Shown: one piece after another, positions 6,580 through 12,740 of the stretch
How the letters are laid out: each line of letters begins with the position of its first letter
Numbering within the stretch: the stretch's first letter is position 1
NCBI GenBank assembly: GCA_039714215.1
Contig: JBDLJU010000075.1
Location: 1 to 12,740 of the forward strand
Source: UBA11579 sp039714215
GTDB taxonomy: Bacteria > Chloroflexota > Anaerolineae > Anaerolineales > UBA11579
Length of the DNA stretch: 12,740 bases
Direction: 5' to 3'
Position numbers and translations under genes: made by a program
The notes under the pieces: model-generated
What the model was told of the DNA's origin: nothing
What the model saw: only the letters and a program-made list of their open reading frames with translations
The model's database searches: none

Positions 6580-6780
6580 ATGTCACTGGCTAAAGTAATT
6601 GAAGTTTTGGCAGAGGGGAAATCTGTGGAAGATGCGATCGAGAATGGCGTCAAGGACGCCTCAAAGACCGTGCGCGAGATCAAGAACGTCTACGTCGATG
6701 GCATCCAGGCGATCATCGATGACAACAAGGTGAAGAAATACCGGGTCAACCTCAAGCTGACCTTCGTGCTTGAAGACTAA
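6580..6780 (+). CDS. Dodecin-family small protein lacking the flavin-stacking Trp
   Basis: The 66-residue product matches the dodecin family in length and pattern: KVIEVLAEGKSVEDAIENGV (5-24), the DASKTVREIK helix end (26-35), and the closing strand VKKYRVNLKLTFVLED (51-66). Dodecins form hollow dodecamers that bind flavins in the cytoplasm and are thought to store or buffer them. In Halobacterium dodecin, Trp36 and Gln55 sandwich the flavin; the aligned positions here are Asn36 and Arg55. Flavin may therefore be bound differently or not at all. Trp-less members exist, such as the mycobacterial calcium-binding dodecin, so another ligand is possible. AAAGGAGA (6565-6572) lies 7 bases before the ATG. 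It is probably a single-gene transcript ending at the strong terminator at 6801. Confidence 0.9.
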   Translation: MSLAKVIEVLAEGKSVEDAIENGVKDASKTVREIKNVYVDGIQAIIDDNKVKKYRVNLKLTFVLED

Positions 6781-6800
6781 ACGTCCTTCATCGCAGTCAC

Positions 6801-6833
6801 AAAGCCCCTGCACACCCGCAGGGGCTTTTTTTT
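6801..6833 (+). terminator. Strong intrinsic terminator between the dodecin and protease genes
   Basis: AAAGCCCCTGC (6801-6811) pairs with GCAGGGGCTTT (6818-6828), an 11-bp stem with an ACACCC loop, followed by a run of eight T (6826-6833). It ends the dodecin transcript 20 bp after its stop. Read from the minus strand, the hairpin is followed by only TTTG, so it may also help end the convergent protease transcript, less efficiently. Confidence 0.92.
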
Positions 6834-6846
6834 CTGGGCTGTTGGA

Positions 6847-9771
6847 TTACGGTGCAGTCGAGCAGTCACAGACTGTAGCAGTATCGGATACCTTGTAAAA
6901 TGTTCCGCCGAGCGCCTCACAGCTGGCTTGGTCGAGATCCATATGACACACGGGTTCTTCTTCCGTTCCGATAATGCTGACCCACCCGTGGTGGAAAATT
7001 TTCTCCGGGCAGTCATTGACCCACAGGAAAAGCTCTTGGGCGGAATCAATCATTCCGGGAGTAACCTTAAACTGACACCCAAATTGGCCCGGGTACCCCA
7101 GGAAAGCACACTCCTCAGCCGGGATTCCACCAAGTTCGGCAGTGTATTCAAAACTTCCGTATTCGGCACCCATCGGGATTTCAACACCTGGCCAGCCATC
7201 AGGATTCTGGAAATACAATCTTTGGGTGAAGGGTGCATCAGGTTGAATGTCGAAGAGGGTCAGTGAGATCTTATCAGGGTCAAACAGGCCGCAGCGATCA
7301 ACTTCTGGTGTAGGCGGGGCTGCCGAGACCGGTTCAAGAAGTTGAGATGCAGGACCTGATTTTTGTGAATAGCCGAATTCAAATTTTTCCCCATTGATAT
7401 ACTCAGGTGTAAAGAAGAATTTGAGGAAATAGTTTGCTCCGCCCCGTGGGAAGAAATTCAACACAACCCCGCCATTTTGATCTTCAGGGCTGGCCACCAG
7501 GGCGCCATCGCCATTGACGATCGCGACTAAAATATCATCCGGCAAGCCGGTTAGTTTGGTTTGGAGGATGATATCGGGAGTTGAAAAATCCTGACAATTC
7601 GGAAGGCAAGAGGGCAGCGGGACCAAAAAAGCGGGAAAATCGGGTTTGTTCAAAGCTGCCTCAAAGGTGAATGCTGACCTGACTAAAAAGTCTTCTTCAT
7701 CCGGGTCGCAGGCAGTCCCGATCCCGTCCTGGTCCCAATCCGCCTGGTCAGGATTATAGACCAGAGCGCAATTATCCCGGGTGTCTGGGTAGCCATCGTC
7801 ATCATCGTCTGGATCGCAAGGATTACCTAAACCATCGCGATCAGTGTCGGTCTGGTCTTCGTCTGCATGATCTGGGCAGTTGTCTGTTTTTTCTGAGCGT
7901 TCCTCTTTTTCTTGTTCGGCACATTCATCCCAGATCCCATTGGTGAGGTTGATTACCAAGGGGCAAAGGTCGTCAGCGTTAGGGATACCGTCATTGTCGA
8001 TGTCTTGATCGCAGCGGTCACCGAGTCCGTCCTTGTCGTTATCCGCCTGATCTGGGTTGAAAATCTCAGCGCAGTTGTCTTCGGTGCCCTCAAGCCAGTC
8101 TAGGTCCTTATTCTTGCCAGGTCCTTCGTAAGGGTCATCGGTTCCATCGCAGTTCAGGTCAGGATCACCTAAGCCAACGGAAGCATAGGCGTTTTGTACC
8201 TGGCAGGCATCGAATTCAGTAAAGCTAGCGGTGCCGTTCACGGCCCAGTTATCGGCCCGACCGACGGTAGCATTCCGGCCGTCGATTAATCTGGCATCTT
8301 TAGAAATTGTGATCATGGTGGCAAATAATAGTTGTCCCATTTTTTCTTTGCCAATCCCGGTTACGGAAATACCGTAATGGTCTCCCCCTTCGGAGATAAG
8401 ATATGCTGCTTTATTTGGAATTCCTGCAGTTGCATGAATATCACTTCCGGGGACGTAATCATCCATATGATCGGGATGATGGAAAGCAGGCGGATCGCTG
8501 ATATCTCGATATGGATCGGCGAACCCGGTACGGTTTTCTCCAACGGTCCAATTACCATCTGCAAGGGCAGCTATAATATCTGCATAGTGTTCATTTAATG
8601 GCAGCCAAGGTTCGATCATAGAAGTTCTATTAATTACGCTGTGGGTGTATTCATGAACCATGATCTCATAGCTGACCCAGCCCGGCTCAATATAAACTTT
8701 ATTGCAACCAGGGGAGTAATGGGTTGGCCCCATCGGATCATTGATGAAAATTTGTAGTGGAACTGAAAGATTCGTATTGGGATTACTCATTAAGATCGGG
8801 ACAGATGGAAAGCTTGCATAGAAATTGATTGTGTCAGTCATATAGATCCAGGCATCGGCAGCATCCACAACTGGAGAGTAGGCTGGATTAAACCAGGATT
8901 GGTCTCCGACAAAGAATTCAAGATTAATACTTGTTGGCAGATGATTACAAGACTGGTACATATTGAAGTTATCAATATCATTCTTTCCCAGAGAATCAAA
9001 AATTGTCCATGGTTGCGTGGACCCATATAAGGGTTTAACGGCAAGGACCTCGCCGGTATGGGCGTCAACGATAACTCTTTTTGGGAGATTGCCCCCAAGG
9101 ATTACCTGCCAACCAAGACGATGATCAGCGCTCTCGGAGGCTTCTGGTTTGTTATTGTATATCATGAGAGAGGTTCGACCCTCAACGGGAAATTCCACTG
9201 GCGTGTTTTCTGATTGCCGGGCAATGGCTTCGGCTTGGAGGTGAGACAACTTCGGGACGACATCAAGAGTTATTTTAGCCCCCAGGGTGCCGATCACGGT
9301 GGTCACATCTTTACCATCCAGGCTGATGACGATTTCCCCTCCATCAACCGGAATGTTTTTATACATCTGATAAAAAACGACATCCTCACTGGTGATCCCG
9401 TTAACTCGGCTGATTACAAGAGCAATATCAGGGTCTGAAAGCAGGAAAAACTCCTTGTAGGTCTCGATGAAATTGACAGCCCGTTCTGCTGGATAATCCC
9501 CATCAATAGGAAAACGCCCACTTAAAAAAACGGGAAATCCAGCATCAAAATCCACTTTGATTGGGATGGTGGATTGCTCAATAAGGCGTTTAAGGGCAAC
9601 TTCTTGTTTTTCGACCATTTCCTGGCGCTGCTCGGCAGGATGGGCTTGTGATTGAGTTTGAATCAGTGGGGTTGTTGTGGATTCTTTGGGCAAGTTTTGG
9701 AGTGTTAAGAAAATTAATGCGGTGATGAGTAACAGACCAAATCCAATAATTAATAATCTAAATGCTTTCAT
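6847..9771 (-). CDS. Secreted M4 (thermolysin-type) metalloprotease with thrombospondin type 3 repeats
   Basis: This 974-residue protein begins with a hydrophobic export or anchor segment (5-24). A propeptide region (~60-250) includes FTP/PepSY-like segments such as WQVILGGNLPKRVIVDAHTGEVL. The catalytic domain (~255-535) has the zinc motif HEYTH (373-377), the third ligand Glu394 in NEHYAD, and the His446 region DIHATAGIPNKAAYLISEGG, which closely follows thermolysin. GIGKEKMGQLL and the final QVQNAYASVGLG helix complete the family pattern. Residues ~564-695 are Asp-rich thrombospondin type 3 repeats, with about five calcium loops such as DNDKDGLGDRCD and DTDRDGLGNPCD. A ~275-residue C-terminal region with several Cys is unassigned and probably beta-rich. 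AGGAGGAG (complement of 9774-9781) precedes the ATG. It likely degrades extracellular protein. The gene is AT-richer than those to its right. Confidence 0.93.
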   Translation of the reverse strand: MKAFRLLIIGFGLLLITALIFLTLQNLPKESTTTPLIQTQSQAHPAEQRQEMVEKQEVALKRLIEQSTIPIKVDFDAGFPVFLSGRFPIDGDYPAERAVNFIETYKEFFLLSDPDIALVISRVNGITSEDVVFYQMYKNIPVDGGEIVISLDGKDVTTVIGTLGAKITLDVVPKLSHLQAEAIARQSENTPVEFPVEGRTSLMIYNNKPEASESADHRLGWQVILGGNLPKRVIVDAHTGEVLAVKPLYGSTQPWTIFDSLGKNDIDNFNMYQSCNHLPTSINLEFFVGDQSWFNPAYSPVVDAADAWIYMTDTINFYASFPSVPILMSNPNTNLSVPLQIFINDPMGPTHYSPGCNKVYIEPGWVSYEIMVHEYTHSVINRTSMIEPWLPLNEHYADIIAALADGNWTVGENRTGFADPYRDISDPPAFHHPDHMDDYVPGSDIHATAGIPNKAAYLISEGGDHYGISVTGIGKEKMGQLLFATMITISKDARLIDGRNATVGRADNWAVNGTASFTEFDACQVQNAYASVGLGDPDLNCDGTDDPYEGPGKNKDLDWLEGTEDNCAEIFNPDQADNDKDGLGDRCDQDIDNDGIPNADDLCPLVINLTNGIWDECAEQEKEERSEKTDNCPDHADEDQTDTDRDGLGNPCDPDDDDDGYPDTRDNCALVYNPDQADWDQDGIGTACDPDEEDFLVRSAFTFEAALNKPDFPAFLVPLPSCLPNCQDFSTPDIILQTKLTGLPDDILVAIVNGDGALVASPEDQNGGVVLNFFPRGGANYFLKFFFTPEYINGEKFEFGYSQKSGPASQLLEPVSAAPPTPEVDRCGLFDPDKISLTLFDIQPDAPFTQRLYFQNPDGWPGVEIPMGAEYGSFEYTAELGGIPAEECAFLGYPGQFGCQFKVTPGMIDSAQELFLWVNDCPEKIFHHGWVSIIGTEEEPVCHMDLDQASCEALGGTFYKVSDTATVCDCSTAP

Positions 9772-9882
9772 TTCTCCTCCTCACAATGAAAGTGATCAAA
9801 AAAAATTTCGAAAGTGCCGGGTGCCTTATTAATCAGGTGAAGGCAATGGCGATTCTATCTCCTCTTGTGGTTTTACATTTTC

Positions 9883-9891
9883 ATTCTAGCA
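9883..9891 (-). promoter_or_regulatory. Possible extended -10 for the protease gene
   Basis: The minus strand reads TGCTAGAAT from 9891 to 9883, an extended -10 form with 5 of 6 matches to TATAAT, about 110 bases before the start codon. No good -35 is seen. The rest of 9772-9979 is AT-rich with no ORF. Confidence 0.3.
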
Positions 9892-9959
9892 TTAATTAAG
9901 CCTCCCCAAAAAAAATCTTTCAATGAAAAATCTAATTATATATTTGCCGTGCTTACCTC

Positions 9960-9968
9960 TGATATAAT
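9960..9968 (+). promoter_or_regulatory. Extended -10 promoter for the NMN adenylyltransferase gene
   Basis: TGATATAAT is a perfect extended -10 (TG-n-TATAAT). A -35 is not evident; TATTTG at 9941-9946 is poor, which extended -10 promoters tolerate. The ATG at 9980 begins only 11 bases after the box, so a start of transcription about 7 bases past the -10 would leave a leader of roughly 4-6 bases and no room for a ribosome binding site. Confidence 0.6.
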
Positions 9969-9979
9969 TTTCTGTATTG

Positions 9980-10543
9980 ATGATTACACCTAACCGGAAC
10001 ACCCATGTAGGCATTATTGGTCGCTGGCGCCCGGTTCACCTGGGGCATCAGGCTGCGCTGCACGCGCTGTGCGAGCAGTTTGAGCATGTCTCTGTTGGGA
10101 TCGGCTCGGCCAACATCTACGACTACCGCAACCCGTTCACGCTGGATGAGGTTCAAGAGATGGTGGAGCTGGCGCTAAACGGCTATAAGAACTATTCCCT
10201 TGCCCCAATCCCGGATACCCCCGATGAAGATCAGTGGCGCAGCCTGGCGCAAGATGCGCTGGGCGACCCTGATTTGCTGGTGACCGCCAACCCGTATGTG
10301 GCCGCGATGCTGGATGGCATCTGGCCGCTGGCGCACCCGGTGGAATTTATCCCCGAGGAGCGCAAGGTGCCGGTCAGCGGGAGCATGCTCCGCCGCCGGC
10401 TGGCGGATGGCGGCGAGTGGCAGGAATTGGTGCCTCCCGAAATTGCTCGATATATGATTGACCATCAGCTCGACCAGCGCTTCCGCGCTGAGTTCGGTTT
10501 ACACACCCTGGCATTAGACGCGATAATCATTGGAGAACGCTAG
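9980..10543 (+). CDS. nadM: Nicotinamide-nucleotide adenylyltransferase, archaeal (NadM-like) type
   Basis: The 187-residue protein is a HxGH-class nucleotidyltransferase resembling archaeal NMN adenylyltransferases, which join NMN and ATP to make NAD. Seen: the N-terminal GIIGRWRPVHLGHQ (11-24) with the HLGH motif at 20-23; the strand and loop VSVGIGSANIYDYRNPFT (37-54), matching the family's GIGSA...NPFT signature; PIPDTPDEDQW (77-87); SGSMLRRR (133-140), the C-terminal ATP-binding motif in place of ISSTxxR; and a closing W-x-x-LVPPEIA block (147-157). Length is close to archaeal members (~170-185), with a slightly longer tail. Related members can act on other nucleotides, so NMN is the likely rather than proven substrate. 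There is no Shine-Dalgarno; see the promoter entry. A TTG three bases upstream is a less likely start. The stop codon lies in an 18-bp palindrome. Confidence 0.88.
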   Translation: MITPNRNTHVGIIGRWRPVHLGHQAALHALCEQFEHVSVGIGSANIYDYRNPFTLDEVQEMVELALNGYKNYSLAPIPDTPDEDQWRSLAQDALGDPDLLVTANPYVAAMLDGIWPLAHPVEFIPEERKVPVSGSMLRRRLADGGEWQELVPPEIARYMIDHQLDQRFRAEFGLHTLALDAIIIGER

Positions 10544-10550
10544 CGTTCTC
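10533..10550. repeat. Perfect 18-bp palindrome spanning the nadM stop codon
   Basis: GAGAACGCTAGCGTTCTC is its own reverse complement; the TAG in its centre is the nadM stop. It is followed by TTAAAC, not a T-run, so it is a poor terminator by itself. It encodes the last residues G-E-R of NadM. Confidence 0.75.
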
Positions 10551-10553
10551 TTA

Positions 10554-10583
10554 AACTATCGAACCACTTATGGTTCGATAGTT
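10554..10583. repeat. Perfect 13-bp-stem hairpin between nadM and the VWA gene
   Basis: AACTATCGAACCA (10554-10566) pairs perfectly with TGGTTCGATAGTT (10571-10583) around a CTTA loop. It begins 3 bases after the first palindrome and ends 7 bases before the AAGGAG ribosome site (10591-10596) of the next gene. No T-tract follows (CAGAACT), so it does not have the form of an intrinsic terminator. It could be an mRNA-stabilising or attenuating structure, or part of a dispersed palindromic repeat family. Confidence 0.75.
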
Positions 10584-10604
10584 CAGAACTAAGGAGCTCA
10601 CAGT

Positions 10605-11567
10605 ATGTATTCATGGGATGAAGATACCAGCGGATGGTACGGAGACAAATCGTACAGCTACGGCGAGCGCGGGGCAGCAGTTCGCAGTAAAGCCGCCAGG
10701 CGTGCATCGGCGAGCGGGCCGCGCAGCTACGAGACCAAAACCCAGCCCAACATCAAGATCATTGACCCCAAGAAAAAGATCAAGACCGAGTCGAAAAACC
10801 CGCTGATCATTGCGGTGGACGTGACCGGCTCGATGTCCAGCTGGCCGGGCGAGATCTTTGACCGCCTGCCATTACTCTACAACACCCTGTCGCAGTACCG
10901 GGAGGATTTGGAGATCTGTTTTGCGGCGATTGGGGATGCCAAGGTCGATAACTGGCCGCTGCAGGTGACTACCTTTGCCAGTGGATTTGACCTGGAACAG
11001 CTGCTCGGTTCGCTGTACGGTGAGGGCGGCGGCGGAGATGCCCCGGAAAGCTACGGCATGTTCGCTCACTGGGTTAACACCCATGTGGAGGTCCCCAAGA
11101 CCGAGGAAGCGCCCTTCCTGATCGTGTTTGGTGATGTGACCATGCACCCGACAATCGATGGGGAATTAATCGAAAAGAACCTTGGCGACCGCGGCGTGAA
11201 GGATCTCAATGCACTCAAAGAGTGGAACAAGGTCAGCGAGACCTGGAATACCTGGTTCCTGCGCCGTCCGACCGGTAAGCCGGGTGATCATGTCGATCAG
11301 CAGTGGGCCGAAGCGATCGGCGAGAATAAAGTCTTCCGCATCCAGGACGAGCAGCGCGCCGTCGACTATGCGATGGGACTGGTCGCCCGGGCCTGGGGCG
11401 AGTTCGCCAACTTCCAGGACAATATGCTCGCCCGCCAGAACCAGGAAAAAGTGGACATGGTCAGCAAGCCGATTGAGATGATCTGTCCGCGCTGCGGCGG
11501 CCCGATCCCGGTGGATGCTGAGCGCATGTTCAAGTGCATTTACTGTGGGACCACGCTAAAAATTTAA
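10605..11567 (+). CDS. von Willebrand factor A domain protein with C-terminal zinc ribbon
   Basis: The 320-residue protein has a polar, Tyr/Ser/Gly-rich N-terminus (1-60), then a VWA domain (~65-265). The metal-ion-dependent adhesion site is visible as DVTGSM (72-77, the D-x-T/S-x-S form), and GGGGDAPES (141-149) supplies the later MIDAS acidic residue. LIIAVDVTGSM and FLIVFGDVTMH are the core strands. The last ~30 residues form a zinc ribbon, CPRCGG (294-299) and CIYCGT (311-316), 13 residues between the pairs. No signal peptide is seen, so it is probably cytoplasmic, unlike adhesion-type VWA proteins. VWA proteins often work as metal-dependent scaffolds in complexes, with specific partners unknown here. 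AAGGAG is 8 bases before the ATG. The next gene begins 11 bp after the stop and is likely in the same operon. Confidence 0.88.
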   Translation: MYSWDEDTSGWYGDKSYSYGERGAAVRSKAARRASASGPRSYETKTQPNIKIIDPKKKIKTESKNPLIIAVDVTGSMSSWPGEIFDRLPLLYNTLSQYREDLEICFAAIGDAKVDNWPLQVTTFASGFDLEQLLGSLYGEGGGGDAPESYGMFAHWVNTHVEVPKTEEAPFLIVFGDVTMHPTIDGELIEKNLGDRGVKDLNALKEWNKVSETWNTWFLRRPTGKPGDHVDQQWAEAIGENKVFRIQDEQRAVDYAMGLVARAWGEFANFQDNMLARQNQEKVDMVSKPIEMICPRCGGPIPVDAERMFKCIYCGTTLKI

Positions 11568-11578
11568 ACCATATCGCC

Positions 11579-12481
11579 ATGAAAATCGATGTTTTGGTAA
11601 CCGCCCCGCCTTATGCAGCGTACCTGGAAGAAGCCGCCGCCCACGAGCTGGTCTCTGGGCTGCGGTTGAATACGGTGATGCCGCTGAAGGATGGGCCGGC
11701 TGAAGCGATTGAGCGGCTGACTAAATTCGGTAAGCCGGTGTGGGTTGACCTCAAGGGGCGCCAGCTGCGCGTGGTTGGAGCGGCGATCCCCCCGTTTACT
11801 GAGATCCAGCTCTCTCATCCAATATCGGTAGACACGCCGGTGGATGCCTTTTTCGCCGACGGCACCGAGCATGCCCGCGTGGCGGCAGTGGATGGCGAGC
11901 GCGTGATCCTGGAGAGCGGTCCGCGGCGGCTGATTGGGCCAGGAGAGTCGGTCAATATTGTCGATCCTTCGCTGCAGATCCATGGCACGCTGACCGAGAC
12001 TGATAAAGCCTACCTGGGGGCAATGCAGGAGCATGGCCTGAGCAAGGTGATGCTCTCGTATGTCGAAGACCCATCGGATGTGGAGGAAGTGGGGGCCCTG
12101 CTCCCCGGGGCGGAAGTGATCCTCAAGATCGAGACCATGAAGGGGGTGGCTTTCGCTCGAGAACACGGGAACAAACACGGGCGATTGTGTGCTGCCCGCG
12201 GCGACCTGTTCATCGAGGTGCTCCAACCGCACAAGATCGTCCCCGCATTGAAAGAGATTATCCAGGCTGATTCGGAATCAATCGTCGCCAGCCGGGTGCT
12301 GGATTCGCTGGCTCATCACCCGGTGCCCTCAAGCGCCGATATCAGCGACATTGCCCTGCTGCTTTCGATGGGCTACCGTACATTTATGCTCGGCGACGCG
12401 GTCTGCCTGCGGCGCGAGTCGGTGCTGGCGGCGTTGAATCTATTGACGGAGATCGCGTTGGGGATGAAGGGGAAATTCTGA
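11579..12481 (+). CDS. Compact pyruvate-kinase-like protein
   Basis: The 300-residue product aligns by eye with pyruvate kinase along its length, although true pyruvate kinases are ~470 residues. LRLNT (28-32) matches the ARxN substrate block; VWVDLKGRQLRV (54-65) matches the LLDTKGPEIR block; a shortened B-domain-like stretch is at ~85-127 (TPVDAFFADG to GPGESVNI). LTETDKAYLGAMQEHGL to MLSYVEDPSDVEEV follows the SEKD to ASFV..ASDV segment; KIETMKGV (183-190) matches KIEN with catalytic Lys183 and metal ligand Glu185; and ARGDLFIE (206-213) gives Asp209. The usual ATQMLESM reads ASRVLDSL (237-244). The C-terminal regulatory domain is absent. It may be an enzyme on another enolpyruvyl substrate or a pseudo-enzyme. 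Start 11579 is chosen on similarity; no Shine-Dalgarno is visible, and an earlier GTG (11534) would overlap the VWA gene. Confidence 0.8.
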   Translation: MKIDVLVTAPPYAAYLEEAAAHELVSGLRLNTVMPLKDGPAEAIERLTKFGKPVWVDLKGRQLRVVGAAIPPFTEIQLSHPISVDTPVDAFFADGTEHARVAAVDGERVILESGPRRLIGPGESVNIVDPSLQIHGTLTETDKAYLGAMQEHGLSKVMLSYVEDPSDVEEVGALLPGAEVILKIETMKGVAFAREHGNKHGRLCAARGDLFIEVLQPHKIVPALKEIIQADSESIVASRVLDSLAHHPVPSSADISDIALLLSMGYRTFMLGDAVCLRRESVLAALNLLTEIALGMKGKF

Positions 12482-12740
12482 TGCTGCTCGAAAGAAGAGA
12501 ACGGACGATCTATGCCTCCCATCATCAATTTTATATTGAGGATCCCGATTTCCCTGTAGACACTGCCGCTTCAGATTTTTGGACCGAGACAGCCTCCAAA
12601 AATCACCTTGCTATTGGACCTGGCGTGCTCGGAATCGGCGCAGTCAGTTATGGATTTGTGCGCTTGATATCTGAATATCATGATCTCCCCCCCGACCTAG
12701 AAATTGAATTGTGGGATCATGTTACAGAAGCCGGTTTGGA
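12481..12740 (+). CDS. Unrecognised protein, N-terminal part (3' end outside window)
   Basis: The ATG at 12481 shares one base with the TGA stop of the pyruvate-kinase-like gene, and AAGGGG (12467-12472) sits 8 bases before it, so translation is probably coupled. The frame is open to the window end: 86 complete residues beginning MLLERRERTIYASHHQFYIE, with FWTETASKNHLAIGPGVLGI in the middle and an acidic end, ELWDHVTEAG. There is no signal peptide or membrane segment. I do not recognise the family from this fragment. Its position suggests it belongs to the same operon as the VWA and pyruvate-kinase-like genes. Confidence 0.65.
   Translation, partial: MLLERRERTIYASHHQFYIEDPDFPVDTAASDFWTETASKNHLAIGPGVLGIGAVSYGFVRLISEYHDLPPDLEIELWDHVTEAGL

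Noticed and set aside
7677..8154. Asp-codon repeats in the protease gene as a DNA tandem repeat or CRISPR-like array
   Set aside because: The similarity is at protein level (thrombospondin type 3 calcium loops). Unit lengths and bases vary and there is no direct-repeat/spacer regularity.
11564..12232. 222-residue open frame on the minus strand
   Set aside because: It is antisense to the pyruvate-kinase-like gene, which has recognisable conserved blocks. The antisense protein is His/Arg/Gln-rich with no pattern.

Overview
The window carries ordinary bacterial chromosomal genes, densely packed on both strands. No rRNA, tRNA, CRISPR array, transposase or phage gene was seen. The mix suggests an environmental, possibly anaerobic bacterium, perhaps of the Chloroflexota (Anaerolineae-like): an archaeal-type NMN adenylyltransferase, an F420-type (DUF385/Ddn-like) flavoprotein, lipoproteins with Asp-box propellers, and a secreted thermolysin-type protease with thrombospondin type 3 repeats. 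This placement is inference; there is no marker gene to fix it.

Left part (1-3946): the end of a very acidic Glu/Val/Pro-rich protein is followed by an iron-sulfur type APS reductase (cysH) and a clear intrinsic terminator. Then come a small VOC (glyoxalase-fold) protein, a convergent F420H2-dependent-reductase-like protein, an unrecognised 160-residue protein, and a convergent Stf0-type sulfotransferase. Convergent pairs end only 3 and 14 bp apart.

Middle (3947-9979): a promoter region leads into two tandem paralogous lipoproteins with Asp-box beta-propellers, then a dodecin-family small protein lacking the usual flavin-stacking residues. A strong hairpin terminator separates the dodecin from a convergent 974-residue M4 metalloprotease. 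The protease gene is visibly more AT-rich than the genes to its right.

Right part (9980-12740): an NMN adenylyltransferase with an extended -10 box placed so that its mRNA would be nearly leaderless. Its stop codon sits inside a perfect 18-bp palindrome, followed by a perfect 13-bp-stem hairpin. Next comes a tightly spaced three-gene run: a von Willebrand A protein with a C-terminal zinc ribbon, a compact (300-residue) pyruvate-kinase-like protein that keeps most active-site residues, and an unrecognised gene cut by the window edge.

Gaps longer than 200 bp are 1302-1515 (terminator, inverted repeat, possible promoter) and 9772-9979 (AT-rich divergent promoter region). No gene-free stretch exceeds 300 bp. 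The best candidates for something undescribed are the VWA/pyruvate-kinase-like/unknown gene run with its upstream palindromes and the altered dodecin. None of these is proven to be a new system.
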